23,530 bases of DNA from JBAUHN01 sp049680295. GTDB lineage: Bacteria > Pseudomonadota > Alphaproteobacteria > Rhodobacterales > Rhodobacteraceae. Shown piece after piece: positions 22,686 to 23,530 of this stretch. How positions within the stretch are numbered: position 1 is the stretch's first letter; every line of letters starts with the position of its first letter. The stretch covers positions 1 through 23,530 of the forward strand of contig JBAUHN010000219.1 of assembly GCA_049680295.1 (NCBI GenBank). The letters are read 5' to 3'. The notes beneath the pieces were generated by a model. The model worked only from the letters and a program-made list of their open reading frames with translations, was not told the DNA's origin and searched no databases. A program made the position numbers and the translations under genes.

Positions 22686-23173
22686 TGGCAGTCACGCAGG
22701 ATATATTGCAGACTTACCTGTCGCCCACGCGGGTAACGCTACGGCTGTTGGCTGACGGGCGTCAGGAAGTGCGGGCGCTGATTTTCGTGCTTTTGGCCGG
22801 GGTTTTGCTGTTTGTGGCACAATCCCCGTTTCAGGCCCGCGAGGCGCATATCAACCCAGAAGGCCCGGTCGAAGTACGCCTCTATTGGAGCGCGATCATC
22901 TGGATATTCATGATGCCACTGGCGCTATACGTGCTGGCAGCGCTGGTCTGGGGCATCTCAAAACTGGCGCGGCGTCAGATCACCGGCTACGCGGTGCGGT
23001 TCACATTGTTCTGGGCGGTGCTGGCATCAACCCCATTGGCGCTGCTGGTTGGAATGGTCGCAGGCTTCATCGGGCCGGGGCTGGAACTACGGATCGTCGG
23101 TTTCATCTGGTGCGCGGTTTTTGCGTGGTTCTGGGTCGCAGGGTTGATCGCCGCAGATCGGACCGCATCATGA
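22685..23173 (+). CDS. YIP1-family-like membrane protein
   Basis: A 162-aa integral membrane protein resembling the bacterial YIP1 (Yip1/DUF1282) family. After a polar N-terminus (AVTQDILQTYLSPTRVTLRLLADGRQE), about four hydrophobic helices follow, at roughly residues 31-46, 67-89, 98-123 and 131-152, with no signal peptide. The ATG at 22685 shares one base with the sufD stop codon. The stop overlaps the next membrane gene by 4 bp (ATGA), so this is part of the suf transcript. The function in Fe-S assembly is unknown; a role in anchoring or partner localisation is speculative. Confidence 0.75.
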   Translation: MAVTQDILQTYLSPTRVTLRLLADGRQEVRALIFVLLAGVLLFVAQSPFQAREAHINPEGPVEVRLYWSAIIWIFMMPLALYVLAALVWGISKLARRQITGYAVRFTLFWAVLASTPLALLVGMVAGFIGPGLELRIVGFIWCAVFAWFWVAGLIAADRTAS

Positions 23174-23530
23174 TGGGTCAGGTCAATTGGGGTGCTTTGG
23201 TGCTTGAGACTGTGCGCGATCCGCAATCTGCCGCGCGCAAGATACTGGCGTGGAACCTGCCGGGGCCGGTGGTCTGGCAGGTGTTGGCCGTAATGGCGAT
23301 TGCTTACACGCTGGTGTTCTCGGTCTCATCAATTGTTTTGCAAACCTCAGCGGGAATGCCGCCAATTTTGTCCAGTCCGATTGTTTTTTTCCTGTTGAAT
23401 TTCGGTGGATTGGTGTTGACCTCATATGCTTTTTTCTTAGCCAGCAGGACGATGCAGGGCGGCGGAACATTCAAGGACATATTGATCCTTCTGATATGGC
23501 TGCAGGCATTACAGTTAGCATTACAAGTCG
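23170..23530 (+). CDS. YIP1-family-like membrane protein (3' end beyond window)
   Basis: The reading frame starts at ATG 23170, overlapping the previous stop by 4 bp (ATGA), and stays open to the window edge, giving 120 visible residues. It begins MMGQVNWGALVLETVRDPQSAAR, which parallels the polar N-terminus of the gene before it. Hydrophobic helices follow (QVLAVMAIAYTLVFSVSSIVL, IVFFLLNFGGLVLTSYAFFLA and ILILLIWLQALQL). The pair of adjacent YIP1-like genes may have arisen by duplication. sufS, an SUF assembly protein or sufA would be expected next in the operon but cannot be seen. Confidence 0.7.
   Translation, partial: MMGQVNWGALVLETVRDPQSAARKILAWNLPGPVVWQVLAVMAIAYTLVFSVSSIVLQTSAGMPPILSSPIVFFLLNFGGLVLTSYAFFLASRTMQGGGTFKDILILLIWLQALQLALQV

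Noticed and set aside
1..23530. CRISPR arrays, tRNA or rRNA genes, insertion sequences, toxin-antitoxin or defence systems
   Set aside because: No repeat-spacer pattern, tRNA cloverleaf, transposase motif or defence-type domain was noticed. The region is almost entirely conserved core genes.

Overview
The window looks like core chromosome of an alphaproteobacterium of the order Rhodobacterales (Roseobacter-type Rhodobacteraceae). The evidence is: a cckA gene with a CtrA-type TTAA-N7-TTAAC box; a recA gene with the alphaproteobacterial GAAC-N7-GAAC SOS box; an iscR-headed suf operon whose IscR lacks the usual three cluster cysteines; and an Irr-type iron box in front of that operon. Gene density is high, GC is moderately high, and GTG/TTG starts are frequent. 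I see no rRNA, tRNA, insertion sequence, prophage, CRISPR array or clear horizontally acquired island. The species cannot be named from the sequence alone.

Layout, left to right. (1) 1-5.15 kb, plus strand: guaB (IMP dehydrogenase), an RsmB-family rRNA m5C methyltransferase, and the cell-cycle hybrid histidine kinase cckA. (2) 5.15-5.76 kb, minus strand: a small sulfotransferase-like protein, convergent with cckA and divergent from recA. (3) 5.8-10.2 kb, plus strand: recA with two SOS-box-like elements around its promoter and a good terminator, then alaS and a DUF1330 protein. (4) 10.2-13.0 kb, minus strand: typA/bipA, then an Lrp/AsnC regulator probably co-transcribed with an EmrE-type SMR pump. 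(5) 13.1-14.1 kb, plus strand: a short DUF6356-like protein and a YafJ-type class II glutamine amidotransferase, closed by a bidirectional terminator shared with icd. (6) 14.2-17.0 kb, minus strand: icd (NADP isocitrate dehydrogenase) and a compact set of alpha/beta hydrolase, 80-aa unknown protein and HD-domain phosphohydrolase. (7) 17.0 kb to the end, plus strand: the iscR-suf operon, namely iscR, a short cysteine desulfurase, sufB, a 112-aa membrane protein, sufC, sufD and two YIP1-like membrane proteins, the last cut by the window edge.

How the genes work together. The suf genes form one Fe-S cluster assembly system: the desulfurase supplies sulfur, SufBCD is the scaffold and ATPase, and IscR senses Fe-S or iron status. 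The promoter carries a perfect TTAGAA-N3-TTCTAA palindrome over its predicted -10, which suggests Irr control as well. CckA with an upstream CtrA box implies feedback in the CckA-ChpT-CtrA relay. The recA promoter sits among LexA boxes and so belongs to the SOS response.

There is no obvious wholly novel system. The most interesting leads are the regulatory sites (CtrA box at cckA, double SOS element at recA, Irr box at iscR and an Irr-like palindrome inside the desulfurase gene), the compacted desulfurase, and the uncharacterised membrane proteins embedded in the suf operon.
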